From contig DAOUTC010000008.1 in NCBI GenBank assembly GCA_030626915.1, positions 1 through 16,800 of the forward strand: 16,800 nucleotides of DNA, written 5' to 3'. The position numbers and the translations under genes were made by a program. The number at the start of each line of letters is the position of its first letter. The first letter of the stretch is position 1. Origin of the DNA: Dehalococcoidia bacterium (GTDB lineage: Bacteria; Chloroflexota; Dehalococcoidia; GIF9; AB-539-J10). Below are positions 1-5,726 of this stretch, in pieces. The notes beneath the pieces were generated by a model. That model searched no databases, had not been told where the DNA came from, and worked only from the letters and a program-made list of their open reading frames with translations.

Positions 1-117
1 GCTGCTGTGGAGCGCTTAGGATACAAGGTGAAACTTTATCTGGGTGATTATAATAATATAAAGATAACCACGCCTGAAGACTTGGCGCTAGCAAAAATCA
101 TTGCCCAAAATATCTAA
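1..117 (+). CDS. ispD: IspD (MEP cytidylyltransferase), C-terminal end only
   Basis: This is the last 38 codons of a gene that begins left of the window. The residues ITTPEDLALA close to the end match the usual C-terminus of 2-C-methyl-D-erythritol 4-phosphate cytidylyltransferase, the cytosolic enzyme that makes CDP-ME in the MEP isoprenoid pathway. The catalytic nucleotide-binding part lies outside the window, so activity cannot be judged. The next pathway-linked gene, ispF, lies 3.2 kb downstream. In many bacteria ispD and ispF are adjacent or fused, so the gap is unusual. A second, diverged copy of this gene end occurs near 1084-1185. The call rests on a short tail plus the ispF context. 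Confidence 0.72.
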   Translation, partial: AAVERLGYKVKLYLGDYNNIKITTPEDLALAKIIAQNI

Positions 118-164
118 ATCTCGCCCATACCACTATTTAAAAAGAAGAATTCAACAAAATAGCG
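61..164 (+). repeat. Direct repeat A1: ispD 3' end and downstream flank
   Basis: The end of ispD and the bases just after it recur near 1078-1161. Sixteen codons (67-114 against 1084-1131) align without gaps with 37 of 48 identical bases; ten of the eleven changes are synonymous and one gives Lys to Glu. Past the stop codon, an 18-base run starting GAATTCAACAAAA is identical at 147-164 and 1144-1161. The sequence between these two blocks has diverged in length. Confidence 0.75.
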
Positions 165-320
165 TAGTGTTACATATGAAGCCAGCTCTAGGCTTTGATG
201 TCTTCAAGAAATAGTGCATTCGAGGCAAGGTTATAGTATATAATATAAAGAGGGATATATTGGTCAGCAAATTTCGGCCGCTGCCTACCTAAAAGTGAGC
301 GTAAGCTCTGAGAGAAAGTT

Positions 321-1043
321 TTGACGACGACGAAAGGGGCAAAGCTAACTACAGTAGGCTTTATGATGCCTCCGGAGTTTCCTGCGGAGGCATATGACGA
401 GGTACATTCACGCCTTGTAAAATATAAGGAGACTCACCCGATCCAGTGGGAATCGTTCGGTTTAGGTTGGAATGGATTAGCTTACCGCTATCGTGCATTA
501 GCAGAGTATGACGAAGAGTTCACGGCATCTATAATGGTGTCAACGTCACCGGCTCCCGAAGAACGATACCGCCAAGGTAAAGCTTTGTTTGGGTTCTTTG
601 TAAATGCCGTCTCTGTGATCGACTGCTTCTTCTACTCAGCTAATTGTATAGCTTCAATTTTGAAGCCGAACATATTCCCTCTATCGAAATCTGAAGACCT
701 AATAATCTATCCGGAGAAGGTGAAACAAAGATTTGCTGCTGAGTTTTCTAACGATCCTTTATCAAACGCCATGAGCCTGTGTGTTGGGAACTGTTTATAC
801 AAAAAGATGAAGCCCATACGCGATGTACTTACGCATCGCGGTGCGCCACCCCGTAAGTTTTACGCCGGTGGTGACCGTGATGGCTTGGCAACTATGCCAA
901 ATAACGTCAAAGCTCCAGTTAACCAATGGCAGTTTGATTTCGCAGTGGATACAGGCACCACGGCATCCCGCCGTGAGTGGCTATCTCGTATCCTCAAAGA
1001 CCTAATCGAAGCGGCCAATGAGTTTTGTAACCGGGAACTATGA
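321..1043 (+). CDS. Hypothetical protein with HEPN-like RxxxxH motif
   Basis: This 240-residue soluble protein has no signal peptide. I do not recognise the family with certainty. Residues 85-175 look helical and end in R167-x4-H172 (RDVLTHRG), the spacing of the catalytic Rx4-6H motif of HEPN domains, which are often RNases in toxin-antitoxin and defence systems. That link is an inference from one short motif. A TTG start at 321 is preceded by AGAGAAAG; an ATG at 364 is the alternative. The gene stands alone between the two copies of the ispD 3' end, with no antitoxin-like partner next to it. A TATAAT-like box at 239-244 lacks a good -35. Position and flanking repeats suggest acquired cargo. 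The frame is probably real; function is uncertain. Confidence 0.55.
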   Translation: MTTTKGAKLTTVGFMMPPEFPAEAYDEVHSRLVKYKETHPIQWESFGLGWNGLAYRYRALAEYDEEFTASIMVSTSPAPEERYRQGKALFGFFVNAVSVIDCFFYSANCIASILKPNIFPLSKSEDLIIYPEKVKQRFAAEFSNDPLSNAMSLCVGNCLYKKMKPIRDVLTHRGAPPRKFYAGGDRDGLATMPNNVKAPVNQWQFDFAVDTGTTASRREWLSRILKDLIEAANEFCNREL

Positions 1044-1083
1044 CTTATAGCCTGCAGCACATTCCCTACTAAATAGTACAACG

Positions 1084-1185
1084 ACTACGCCAGAGGATTT
1101 GGCATTAGCGGAAATTATCGCCCAAAACATCGTTAATAAAGCAGAATTCAACAAAATAGCGGTTTGTGCAACCGCTAAGTACTAA
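1084..1185 (+). pseudogene. ispD 3' end fragment, diverged second copy
   Basis: Direct repeat A2. An open stretch reads TTPEDLALAEIIAQNI, then continues 17 codons to a TAA. It matches the tail of ispD at the window start. No ispD sequence lies upstream of it; the 240-residue gene ends 40 bp before. Nearly all differences from the first copy are silent, so it looks like a piece of a functional orthologue from another lineage rather than a copy that decayed here. It is too short to encode a working enzyme. Confidence 0.7.
1157..1177 (+). other. Perfect stem-loop at the end of the ispD fragment
   Basis: An 8-bp stem (TAGCGGTT pairing with AACCGCTA) encloses a 5-base loop. It overlaps the last codons of the ispD fragment. 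The bases that follow are pyrimidine-rich but without a clear T run, so it is at best a weak terminator. The stem is absent from the first repeat copy, where similarity stops at the base of the hairpin. The 1186-1286 stretch after it shows no gene. Confidence 0.4.
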
Positions 1186-1286
1186 CTCCCTTCTTCTCTA
1201 GTGGTTATGTTGGCAAGGCTATTGACTGAAAGTTGGAATCGTAATAATCTTATCTTGTGTTGCCTAAGGCAATAACTGGGGATAAA

Positions 1287-2312
1287 ATGCGAAAATTAGC
1301 AGTGCTATCAATTTTAATTATCGGTGCGATTTTATTCGGTGCTTGTGCTGCCCCATCCGCACCACCGTCAGAAAGAACTAGGCCCGCATCTACACCAGCA
1401 TCCAAAAGTCATATCTATACCCGTGGCATGATAGAGGTTGGAGGAGATGGTGAGCCAATTGAGCTAATAAATAATCCTGATGCTACCAACCCTACCTATG
1501 CAGAACTACTAGCCTTCATTAAGAGAGACCGTACAGATGAGTATTCTTACATTTTTGGTCCTCCAAAGATTGCATATGTCTGTAGCGATTTTGCCGAGGA
1601 TGTGCACAACAATGCTGAGGCAGCAGGGATTAAAGCAGCTTGGGTTGGCATTGACATTGATGGAAAAACTGAGGGGCATGCTATAAACGCTTTTCAAACA
1701 ACAGATATAGGCTTGGTATATATTGACTGCACAGGAAAAGGTCTTTGGAGTGAATCACCGAACCGCAGTAGTTGGGATAGACGAGCCTATGTTAAGGTGG
1801 GCGAGGAATATGGAGTTGCAGATATAGACAAAGCCAAAACATGCTTCATATTCGACATCTCCACACCATATGGTTATGATGGAGGATGCTATAAGTATGA
1901 GGAGAAACCTAAAGAGCAGACACTAAGAAGGCTTGAGGAATTAGGATGGATAGGAGCAGACACTTATGAAGAACGGAGACAAAAAAGCCTTGAGCAAGAG
2001 GAGTGGTTAAAAACACACGATATAGAATCGCTAAGGCAAAGATGGATACAAGAATGGATACGAAAATATGAAGCAGAATTGTCCAGGTGTGGTTGGGAGT
2101 TTATGCCATGGTCATATTGTGGTGATTTTGACGGCACTCCTAGCTATTTAGCTATACAGATTAACTGCCTAGAAACGCCCTGGTTCCAACCCAAAGAAGA
2201 ATTGAGGGAGGTAGATGGCATACCTATAGTATGGAGGATTTGGCAGAGGAGCCGTTGGATGATATGGGCTAAACCGCTAGGTACCGTCAAAGATATTGAT
2301 ATACACTGGTGA
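1287..2312 (+). CDS. Transglutaminase-like lipoprotein
   Basis: Predicted exported, lipid-anchored protein of 341 residues. The N-terminus MRKLAVLSILIIGAILFGAC is a typical lipoprotein signal with the lipobox cysteine at residue 20, followed by a Pro/Ser/Thr-rich linker. The ATG at 1287 is chosen over a GTG ten codons upstream because the signal peptide begins exactly there. Residues 95-150 carry YVCSDFA (C99), GHAINAF (H131) and YIDCTG (D147), the order and spacing of the Cys-His-Asp triad of transglutaminase-like, papain-fold proteins. The C-terminal half is Trp- and charge-rich with helical segments; I do not recognise it. A cell-surface protease or amidase role is possible but inferred. 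The gene lies alone between the ispD-tail and ispF-head fragments. Confidence 0.7.
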   Translation: MRKLAVLSILIIGAILFGACAAPSAPPSERTRPASTPASKSHIYTRGMIEVGGDGEPIELINNPDATNPTYAELLAFIKRDRTDEYSYIFGPPKIAYVCSDFAEDVHNNAEAAGIKAAWVGIDIDGKTEGHAINAFQTTDIGLVYIDCTGKGLWSESPNRSSWDRRAYVKVGEEYGVADIDKAKTCFIFDISTPYGYDGGCYKYEEKPKEQTLRRLEELGWIGADTYEERRQKSLEQEEWLKTHDIESLRQRWIQEWIRKYEAELSRCGWEFMPWSYCGDFDGTPSYLAIQINCLETPWFQPKEELREVDGIPIVWRIWQRSRWMIWAKPLGTVKDIDIHW

Positions 2313-2402
2313 CAATAAATCCTCTTTGGTGGGCTGCCATGTCTGCGGTAATTGTACCACTTTGGCCAACATAAGCTTGTTTTGTTACATCACTGAACAA
2401 AA

Positions 2403-2614
2403 GTCCATTTTGTTCAATTGGACGCTTAGCGAATGGGAGTCCCCAGAAGCTATCTTACAAAGTTTAGTTGTATACTAATAATGACTTTGGGAGGATATAA
2501 GCGGCTTTCTGCACAGACATAGCATGTTTTGAGCATAGCGAAGGGTCTCGAATGGAAAGAGAGTTAAGAGTTGGTATTGGCTATGATAGTCACCCTTTAG
2601 CCCCCGGCGCAAAC
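2403..2614 (+). repeat. Direct repeat B1: ispF upstream region plus first codons
   Basis: About 210 bp that recur at 3205-3423. The similarity starts at an imperfect palindrome (GTCCA...TGGAC) and includes GGGAGTCC, a TATACT box, and GACTTTGGGAGGATAT, then runs through the first codons of ispF. Small indels and scattered substitutions separate the copies. The 317 bp between the lipoprotein and the antitoxin hold this repeat and the ispF fragment, with no other gene seen. Confidence 0.85.
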
Positions 2615-2617
2615 TAA
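2552..2617 (+). pseudogene. ispF 5' end fragment, diverged second copy
   Basis: The frame MERELRVGIGYDSHPLAPG matches the start of intact ispF at 3360, then runs into a TAA. Over the first 18 codons five changes are silent and one is Val to Ala. A one-base gap near the end breaks the match, and the antitoxin ribosome-binding site begins at once at the stop codon. The fragment keeps the Zn-ligand motif DxH but nothing else, so it is non-functional. Confidence 0.8.
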
Positions 2618-2629
2618 GGAGGTGAGGAT

Positions 2630-2839
2630 ATGAGAGCTAACAGTAACAGAAAGAAGCCTGAGATTATTCTGAGAGATGGGAAGCCAAGGGCAGTTATTAT
2701 TGATATAGATGAGTATCAAGGAATACTGGAACGCCTGGAGGATGCAGAAGACCTTAGAGTGCTTGAAGAAATGAGGAGGAAGCCACTCGAGTTCAAGAGA
2801 CTGGAAGATTTTCTCGATGAATACACCCCAAGCGTGTGA
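2630..2839 (+). CDS. Type II antitoxin, Phd/YefM-like
   Basis: A 69-residue protein starting at ATG 2630 behind a strong AAGGAGGTGAGG site. Residues 10-35 (PEIILRDGKPRAVIIDIDEY) fit the N-terminal DNA-binding fold of Phd/YefM antitoxins, and the acidic helical rest (LERLEDAEDLRVLEEM) fits the toxin-binding tail. Members of this family bind and inhibit the partner toxin and repress their own operon. The reading frame overlaps the toxin gene by 23 bp, as is usual for such pairs. The module sits between the two copies of the ispF 5' region. Family call is good; the exact subfamily is uncertain. Confidence 0.8.
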   Translation: MRANSNRKKPEIILRDGKPRAVIIDIDEYQGILERLEDAEDLRVLEEMRRKPLEFKRLEDFLDEYTPSV

Positions 2840-3062
2840 GGTTTACTTAGAGCGAGCGGCAGAACAAAACCTCAAACGGCTATCAGCGAGGAATTTTCAG
2901 AGAATTATCCCCCGTATCAAGGCATTGGCTGAGAATCCCAGACCTGTAGGCTGTCGAAAAATCTCTGGTTTAAGAAACGACTGGCGTATTAGGGTTGGAG
3001 ATTATCGGGTTATCTATGAGGTTGACGATGAGGGAAAAGCCGTTAGGGTTTTATGCGTGTAA
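2817..3062 (+). CDS. RelE/ParE-family toxin, frameshifted near its C-terminus
   Basis: The 81-residue frame has the RelE/ParE pattern: VYLERAAEQNLKRL helix, IKALAENPRP, KISGLRNDWRIRVGDYRVIYEV. RelE-like members cleave mRNA at the ribosome, while ParE-like ones poison gyrase; which applies is not clear. The frame stops just after VRVL. Reading from 3056 in the neighbouring frame gives RVRHRGKAYH and a stop at 3086-3088, exactly the C-terminal strand normally present in this family. A two-base insertion (TG at 3054-3055) or equivalent shift has therefore removed about ten residues that usually include catalytic positions. The toxin may be inactive, or the base may be a sequencing error. Start ATG 2817 overlaps the antitoxin. 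Confidence 0.72.
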   Translation: MNTPQACEVYLERAAEQNLKRLSARNFQRIIPRIKALAENPRPVGCRKISGLRNDWRIRVGDYRVIYEVDDEGKAVRVLCV

Positions 3063-3204
3063 GACATCGTGGGAAAGCCTACCACTAAGAGCCAAGATTG
3101 CTTTTTAACCCGAAGTTCAGGCGATTGAGGAAAATTGTTATTCCTGCTCTAACTCAATCAAGCATATCCCAATGAGTTTTGGTTTAATTGTAGAAGCGAC
3201 AGTT

Positions 3205-3423
3205 GTCCATTTTGTTCAATTGGACGCTCAGCGAATGGGAGTCCCAAGAAGCTATCTTACAAAGTTTAGGTGTATACTAATAATGACTTTGGGAGGATAT
3301 ATAAGTGGCTTTCTGCCTGGACATAGCAGCAGGCCCTGAGCATAACGAAGGAATCTCAAATGGAAAGAGAGCTAAGAGTTGGCATCGGCTATGATAGCCA
3401 CCCTTTAGTCCCGGGACGCAAGC
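3205..3423 (+). repeat. Direct repeat B2: native ispF upstream region and start
   Basis: This is the partner of the repeat at 2403-2614. It holds the native ispF leader and the first codons of the intact gene. The palindrome GTCCA...TGGAC at its left edge and the block CTAATAATGACTTTGGGAGG are identical in both copies. The 3089-3204 stretch before it has no gene; it contains a 7-bp inverted repeat (GATTGAG at 3123, CTCAATC at 3153). Confidence 0.85.
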
Positions 3424-3857
3424 TGGTTTTGGGAGGTATTGATATCCCCTATGATAAGGGCTTATCAGGATGGAGCGATGCTGATGTAGCCACTCATGCT
3501 GTAATAGATGCCTTGTGTGGCGCCGCTGACCTTGGTGATATTGGCACTCAGTTTCCTTCGGAAGAGTTGAAATACGAAGGCATCTCCAGTTTAACTTTAC
3601 TGAATAGAGTTCATGAACTGGTTAAAGCAAAAGGCTTTAGTGTGGCTAATATTGACACCACCATTATCGCTCAGCGTCCCAAACTTTCACCTTTCATCCC
3701 TGAGATGAGGAAACAAATTAGCCAGGCTTTGGGTATTGAACCAACACGGGTGACAATTAAGGCTACCACTACCGATGGTTTAGGTTTTATCGGGAGGGAA
3801 GAGGGTATAGCTGCTCAGTCTATAACTCTAATTCAAAGAGAAAGCTCGAAAGGCTAG
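3360..3857 (+). CDS. ispF: 2-C-methyl-D-erythritol 2,4-cyclodiphosphate synthase
   Basis: IspF turns CDP-ME 2-phosphate into the cyclic diphosphate MEcPP with release of CMP, a cytosolic step of the MEP pathway. The 165 residues are close to the usual 155-160. Zn ligands are visible as D12 and H14 in GYDSH and H46 in SDADVATHAVIDAL. DIGTQFP (60-66) and the C-terminal TTTDGLGFIGREEGIAAQ are family signatures. All key residues are present, so the enzyme should be active. The ATG at 3360 is fixed by the conserved N-terminus; no strong Shine-Dalgarno sequence precedes it. The stop codon overlaps the end of a convergent gene by 4 bp. It would normally follow ispD closely; here acquired genes intervene. 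Confidence 0.96.
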   Translation: MERELRVGIGYDSHPLVPGRKLVLGGIDIPYDKGLSGWSDADVATHAVIDALCGAADLGDIGTQFPSEELKYEGISSLTLLNRVHELVKAKGFSVANIDTTIIAQRPKLSPFIPEMRKQISQALGIEPTRVTIKATTTDGLGFIGREEGIAAQSITLIQRESSKG

Positions 3858-4126
3858 CTTACTATCATATCGTAGTTTGGTTTATTTTCTTCCCAGTAGA
3901 TTATAAATTTAACTGTTCTCCCTTGTATCAAGTGCTTTTCGCTTTCCCGACGAAGCTTTCTAAAATCCGCTGATTCTAAAAAGGCCTTGAGAAGTTCGCT
4001 CTTTCTTTCTAGTTCTTTGTCCTCTTGTTCACCTTCCATAAGCCTGTTTACTGAGTTCCAGTATTCCTCTTTGGCTACAGTTTCTATGCAATGGGAGAGA
4101 TTGGGAAAAAGCTCTATGCAAACCAT
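3854..4126 (-). CDS. Small hypothetical protein, 90 residues
   Basis: I do not recognise this protein. It is charged and mostly helical (residues 19-66 rich in Glu, Lys, Arg), ends with a short strand-like stretch (TVKFIIYWEE), and has two cysteines near the N-terminus (C3, C13). There is no signal or membrane segment. Its ATG lies right where transcription would start from a good promoter (TTGAAA-17 bp-TACAAA, leftward, 4134-4162), so the message would be leaderless or nearly so; no clear Shine-Dalgarno is present. The promoter is back to back with that of the DUF134 gene, so the two genes could be co-regulated. It converges on ispF with a 4-bp stop overlap. The promoter raises confidence that it is real. 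Confidence 0.55.
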   Translation of the reverse strand: MVCIELFPNLSHCIETVAKEEYWNSVNRLMEGEQEDKELERKSELLKAFLESADFRKLRRESEKHLIQGRTVKFIIYWEENKPNYDMIVS

Positions 4127-4133
4127 ATCCTAG

Positions 4134-4162
4134 TTTGTATCACTAAGCGGCAATATTTTCAA
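4134..4162 (-). promoter_or_regulatory. Leftward sigma-70-type promoter for the 90-residue gene
   Basis: On the minus strand TTGAAA (4162-4157), a 17-bp spacer and TACAAA (4139-4134) are found. Transcription would start near 4127, next to the start codon at 4126. Its -35 is 3 bp from the -35 of the rightward promoter. Confidence 0.5.
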
Positions 4163-4165
4163 AAT

Positions 4166-4194
4166 TTGACAGCATTAATGATGGATGTTAGAAT
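4166..4194 (+). promoter_or_regulatory. Rightward sigma-70-type promoter of the long operon
   Basis: A perfect TTGACA (4166-4171), a 17-bp spacer and TAGAAT (4189-4194) give a near-consensus promoter. Transcription would start near 4201, about 43 bp before the DUF134 start codon. An 8-bp palindrome, ACATATGT (4203-4210), lies just at the predicted start site and is a possible operator for the DUF134 protein; that role is inference. Confidence 0.65.
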
Positions 4195-4243
4195 TATTAT
4201 TGACATATGTTCATAATTACTAGCAAAAATGAGGTAATTTTTG

Positions 4244-4714
4244 ATGTCTAGACCAGTGAAGTTGCGATATGTTGCTCAGCTACCGAGCACGGGCTTCTTT
4301 AGGCCGGTAGGGTCCGCGGCAAGTGTTTTACAGAAGGTCTGCCTTTCAGTGGAAGAAATCGAGTCTATTCGTCTTAAGGATTTTGAGGGACTGGAGCAGG
4401 AAGAATGTGCTCAGAAGATGCACATTTCCAGGCCAACTTTCCACCGTATATTGGAGTCAGCTAGAAAGAAATTAGCCGATGCCTTGATCAATGGCAAGGC
4501 AATCCAAATTGAAGGCGGAAACTTTGGACTGCCTCAAAGTCGCTTTAGATGTAACAACGATGGACATGAATGGAATGTGCCCTTTGAGACTCTGGCATGC
4601 AGGACTCCGTTATCCTGTCCTGTATGCTTTGGTGCGAATATCCAGCCTTTGCCTTCATTTGGTTTTGGAAGAGGATATGGTAGGAGATTCCGTGGAGGAA
4701 AAGGTGGACGATAA
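4244..4714 (+). CDS. DUF134 (UPF0251) helix-turn-helix regulator
   Basis: A 156-residue putative DNA-binding protein. The N-terminus (RPVKLRYV), LSVEEIESIRLKDFEGLEQEECAQKM and ISRPTFHRILESARKKLADAL (about 35-81) are signatures of the DUF134 family, whose helix-turn-helix resembles sigma factor region 4. A C-terminal zinc-ribbon-like part has C103, H108, C125 and C128, followed by a Gly/Arg-rich tail. ATG 4244 is preferred over TTG 4241 because GAGGT at 4231-4235 is 8 bases away. It is the first gene of the metal-sulfur operon and the likely regulator of it, standing where Desulfovibrio orp operons use a sigma-54 activator. Family members commonly sit next to NifX and MinD genes; the ligand is unknown. 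Confidence 0.88.
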   Translation: MSRPVKLRYVAQLPSTGFFRPVGSAASVLQKVCLSVEEIESIRLKDFEGLEQEECAQKMHISRPTFHRILESARKKLADALINGKAIQIEGGNFGLPQSRFRCNNDGHEWNVPFETLACRTPLSCPVCFGANIQPLPSFGFGRGYGRRFRGGKGGR

Positions 4715-4740
4715 AGTATAAGCAAAGGAGGTGAGTAAAA

Positions 4741-4980
4741 ATGCCATTTGGAGATGGAACAGGACCCCGTGGAATGGGTCCAATGACAGGCAGAGCAGCG
4801 GGTTTTTGTGCCGGCTTTGGCAGGCCTGGTTTTGCCAATCCTATCCCCGGAAGGGGGTTTGGGTTTGGTAGGAGGATACCTTACGGGTACTCCTATGCTG
4901 GCTGGTATGGCTACCCATATTATGGTGGGGCTTACGCTCCATTCCATAGATTCCCGTATGCATACCCACCACGGTGGTAA
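4741..4980 (+). CDS. DUF5320-type small Gly/Tyr-rich protein
   Basis: A 79-residue protein behind an excellent AAAGGAGGTGAG site. It opens with DGTGPRGMGPMTGRAAGFC, the N-terminal signature of DUF5320 proteins, and continues with Phe/Tyr/Gly/Pro-rich low-complexity sequence. It lacks the C-terminal coiled coil that other members carry; that piece is encoded separately by the next gene, so the two may be a split version of one protein. No catalytic residues are visible. Function is unknown; members accompany NifX and MinD/Mrp genes in anaerobes, which suggests a scaffold or metal-binding accessory role (inference). Confidence 0.78.
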   Translation: MPFGDGTGPRGMGPMTGRAAGFCAGFGRPGFANPIPGRGFGFGRRIPYGYSYAGWYGYPYYGGAYAPFHRFPYAYPPRW

Positions 4981-5011
4981 CAATAAGGGAAAGATTTAAG
5001 GAGGTGATAGA

Positions 5012-5212
5012 ATGTGGCCTTGGTTTAGATGGAGTCCTTGGGGATGGCCTGGGTATGGGATGCCTTATGGATACCCCTATGGAGGTTATGGTTATTCACC
5101 ATGGGGAGCTATGCCTAAGGAAGAAGAAATAAGAATGTTTGAAGAGCAAGAAAAATGGCTAACAAGCGAATTAGATGGGGTGAGGGCGAGGCTTGAAGAG
5201 CTTCGCAAATAA
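5012..5212 (+). CDS. Small Trp/Tyr/Gly-rich protein with C-terminal coiled coil
   Basis: A 66-residue protein with strong AAGGAGGTGAT ribosome-binding site. Residues 1-33 are Trp/Tyr/Gly/Pro-rich (WPWFRWSPWGWPGYG...). Residues 35-66 form a predicted charged coiled coil (EEEIRMFEEQEKW... RLEELRK). The coiled coil resembles those ending the 160-residue DUF5320 protein and the NifX fusion downstream. It lacks the DGTGPxGxGPMTG head carried by the gene before it. A partner in a coiled-coil assembly is likely but unproven. Confidence 0.72.
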   Translation: MWPWFRWSPWGWPGYGMPYGYPYGGYGYSPWGAMPKEEEIRMFEEQEKWLTSELDGVRARLEELRK

Positions 5213-5229
5213 AATAAAGGAGGTGAATT

Positions 5230-5712
5230 ATGCCAGGATTTGATGGAACAGGACCCCGTGGAATGGGTCCTATGACGGGAGGTGGAAGAGGTTTTTGCAG
5301 CCCTTGGGGCTTAGGAAGTGGGTATGGTTTTGGGAGAGGAGGAGGTTTTGGATTTAGGGGAAGCTCTCCCCCCTGGCCTTTTGTTGGCATAGGGAGGGGA
5401 GGATTGCCCAGAGGTGCATATTTTGGGGCTGCAGGGATGCCTGTATCGCCGGGCTATCCTTCCTACGGTAGCCCTTGGGCTACGCCTTATTATGGAGGTG
5501 CTGCTCCTGAGGCAATGCCTGGGGCACCAGCTCCGGGAGCTTATGGTAGCCCTGCAGCTATGCCGCCGTATGGAGGGGCAACAGTCTATCCTTATGCTGC
5601 ACAAATGACTCGAGAGCAGGAGCTGGATTTCCTGAGGAACCAGGCTGAGGCAATAAAGGGGCAATTGGAACAAATTGATGCTAGAATAAGGGAACTGGAA
5701 ACAGAAAAATAG
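5230..5712 (+). CDS. DUF5320 protein with Gly-rich linker and coiled coil
   Basis: A 160-residue protein starting at ATG 5230 after AAAGGAGGTGAA. Three parts are visible: the DUF5320 head DGTGPRGMGPMTG (5-17), a long Gly/Pro/Tyr/Ala-rich linker (18-125), and a coiled coil (127-160, REQELDFLRNQAEAIKGQL). It combines in one chain the pieces that the two preceding genes encode separately. There is no signal peptide. The low-complexity linker is likely disordered. Role unknown; the operon context suggests an assembly platform for the NifX-like protein, which ends in a similar coiled coil. Confidence 0.8.
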   Translation: MPGFDGTGPRGMGPMTGGGRGFCSPWGLGSGYGFGRGGGFGFRGSSPPWPFVGIGRGGLPRGAYFGAAGMPVSPGYPSYGSPWATPYYGGAAPEAMPGAPAPGAYGSPAAMPPYGGATVYPYAAQMTREQELDFLRNQAEAIKGQLEQIDARIRELETEK

Positions 5713-5726
5713 AAAGGAGGCGTATG

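Noticed and set aside
2403..2423. GTCCA...TGGAC palindrome as an insertion-sequence end
   Set aside because: No transposase gene or matching opposite inverted repeat is seen; it marks only the left edge of the ispF-upstream similarity in both copies.
2296..2478. 60-codon rightward frame after the lipoprotein gene
   Set aside because: It overlaps the lipoprotein end in another frame, lacks a ribosome-binding site, and runs into the ispF-upstream repeat whose second copy does not keep the frame.
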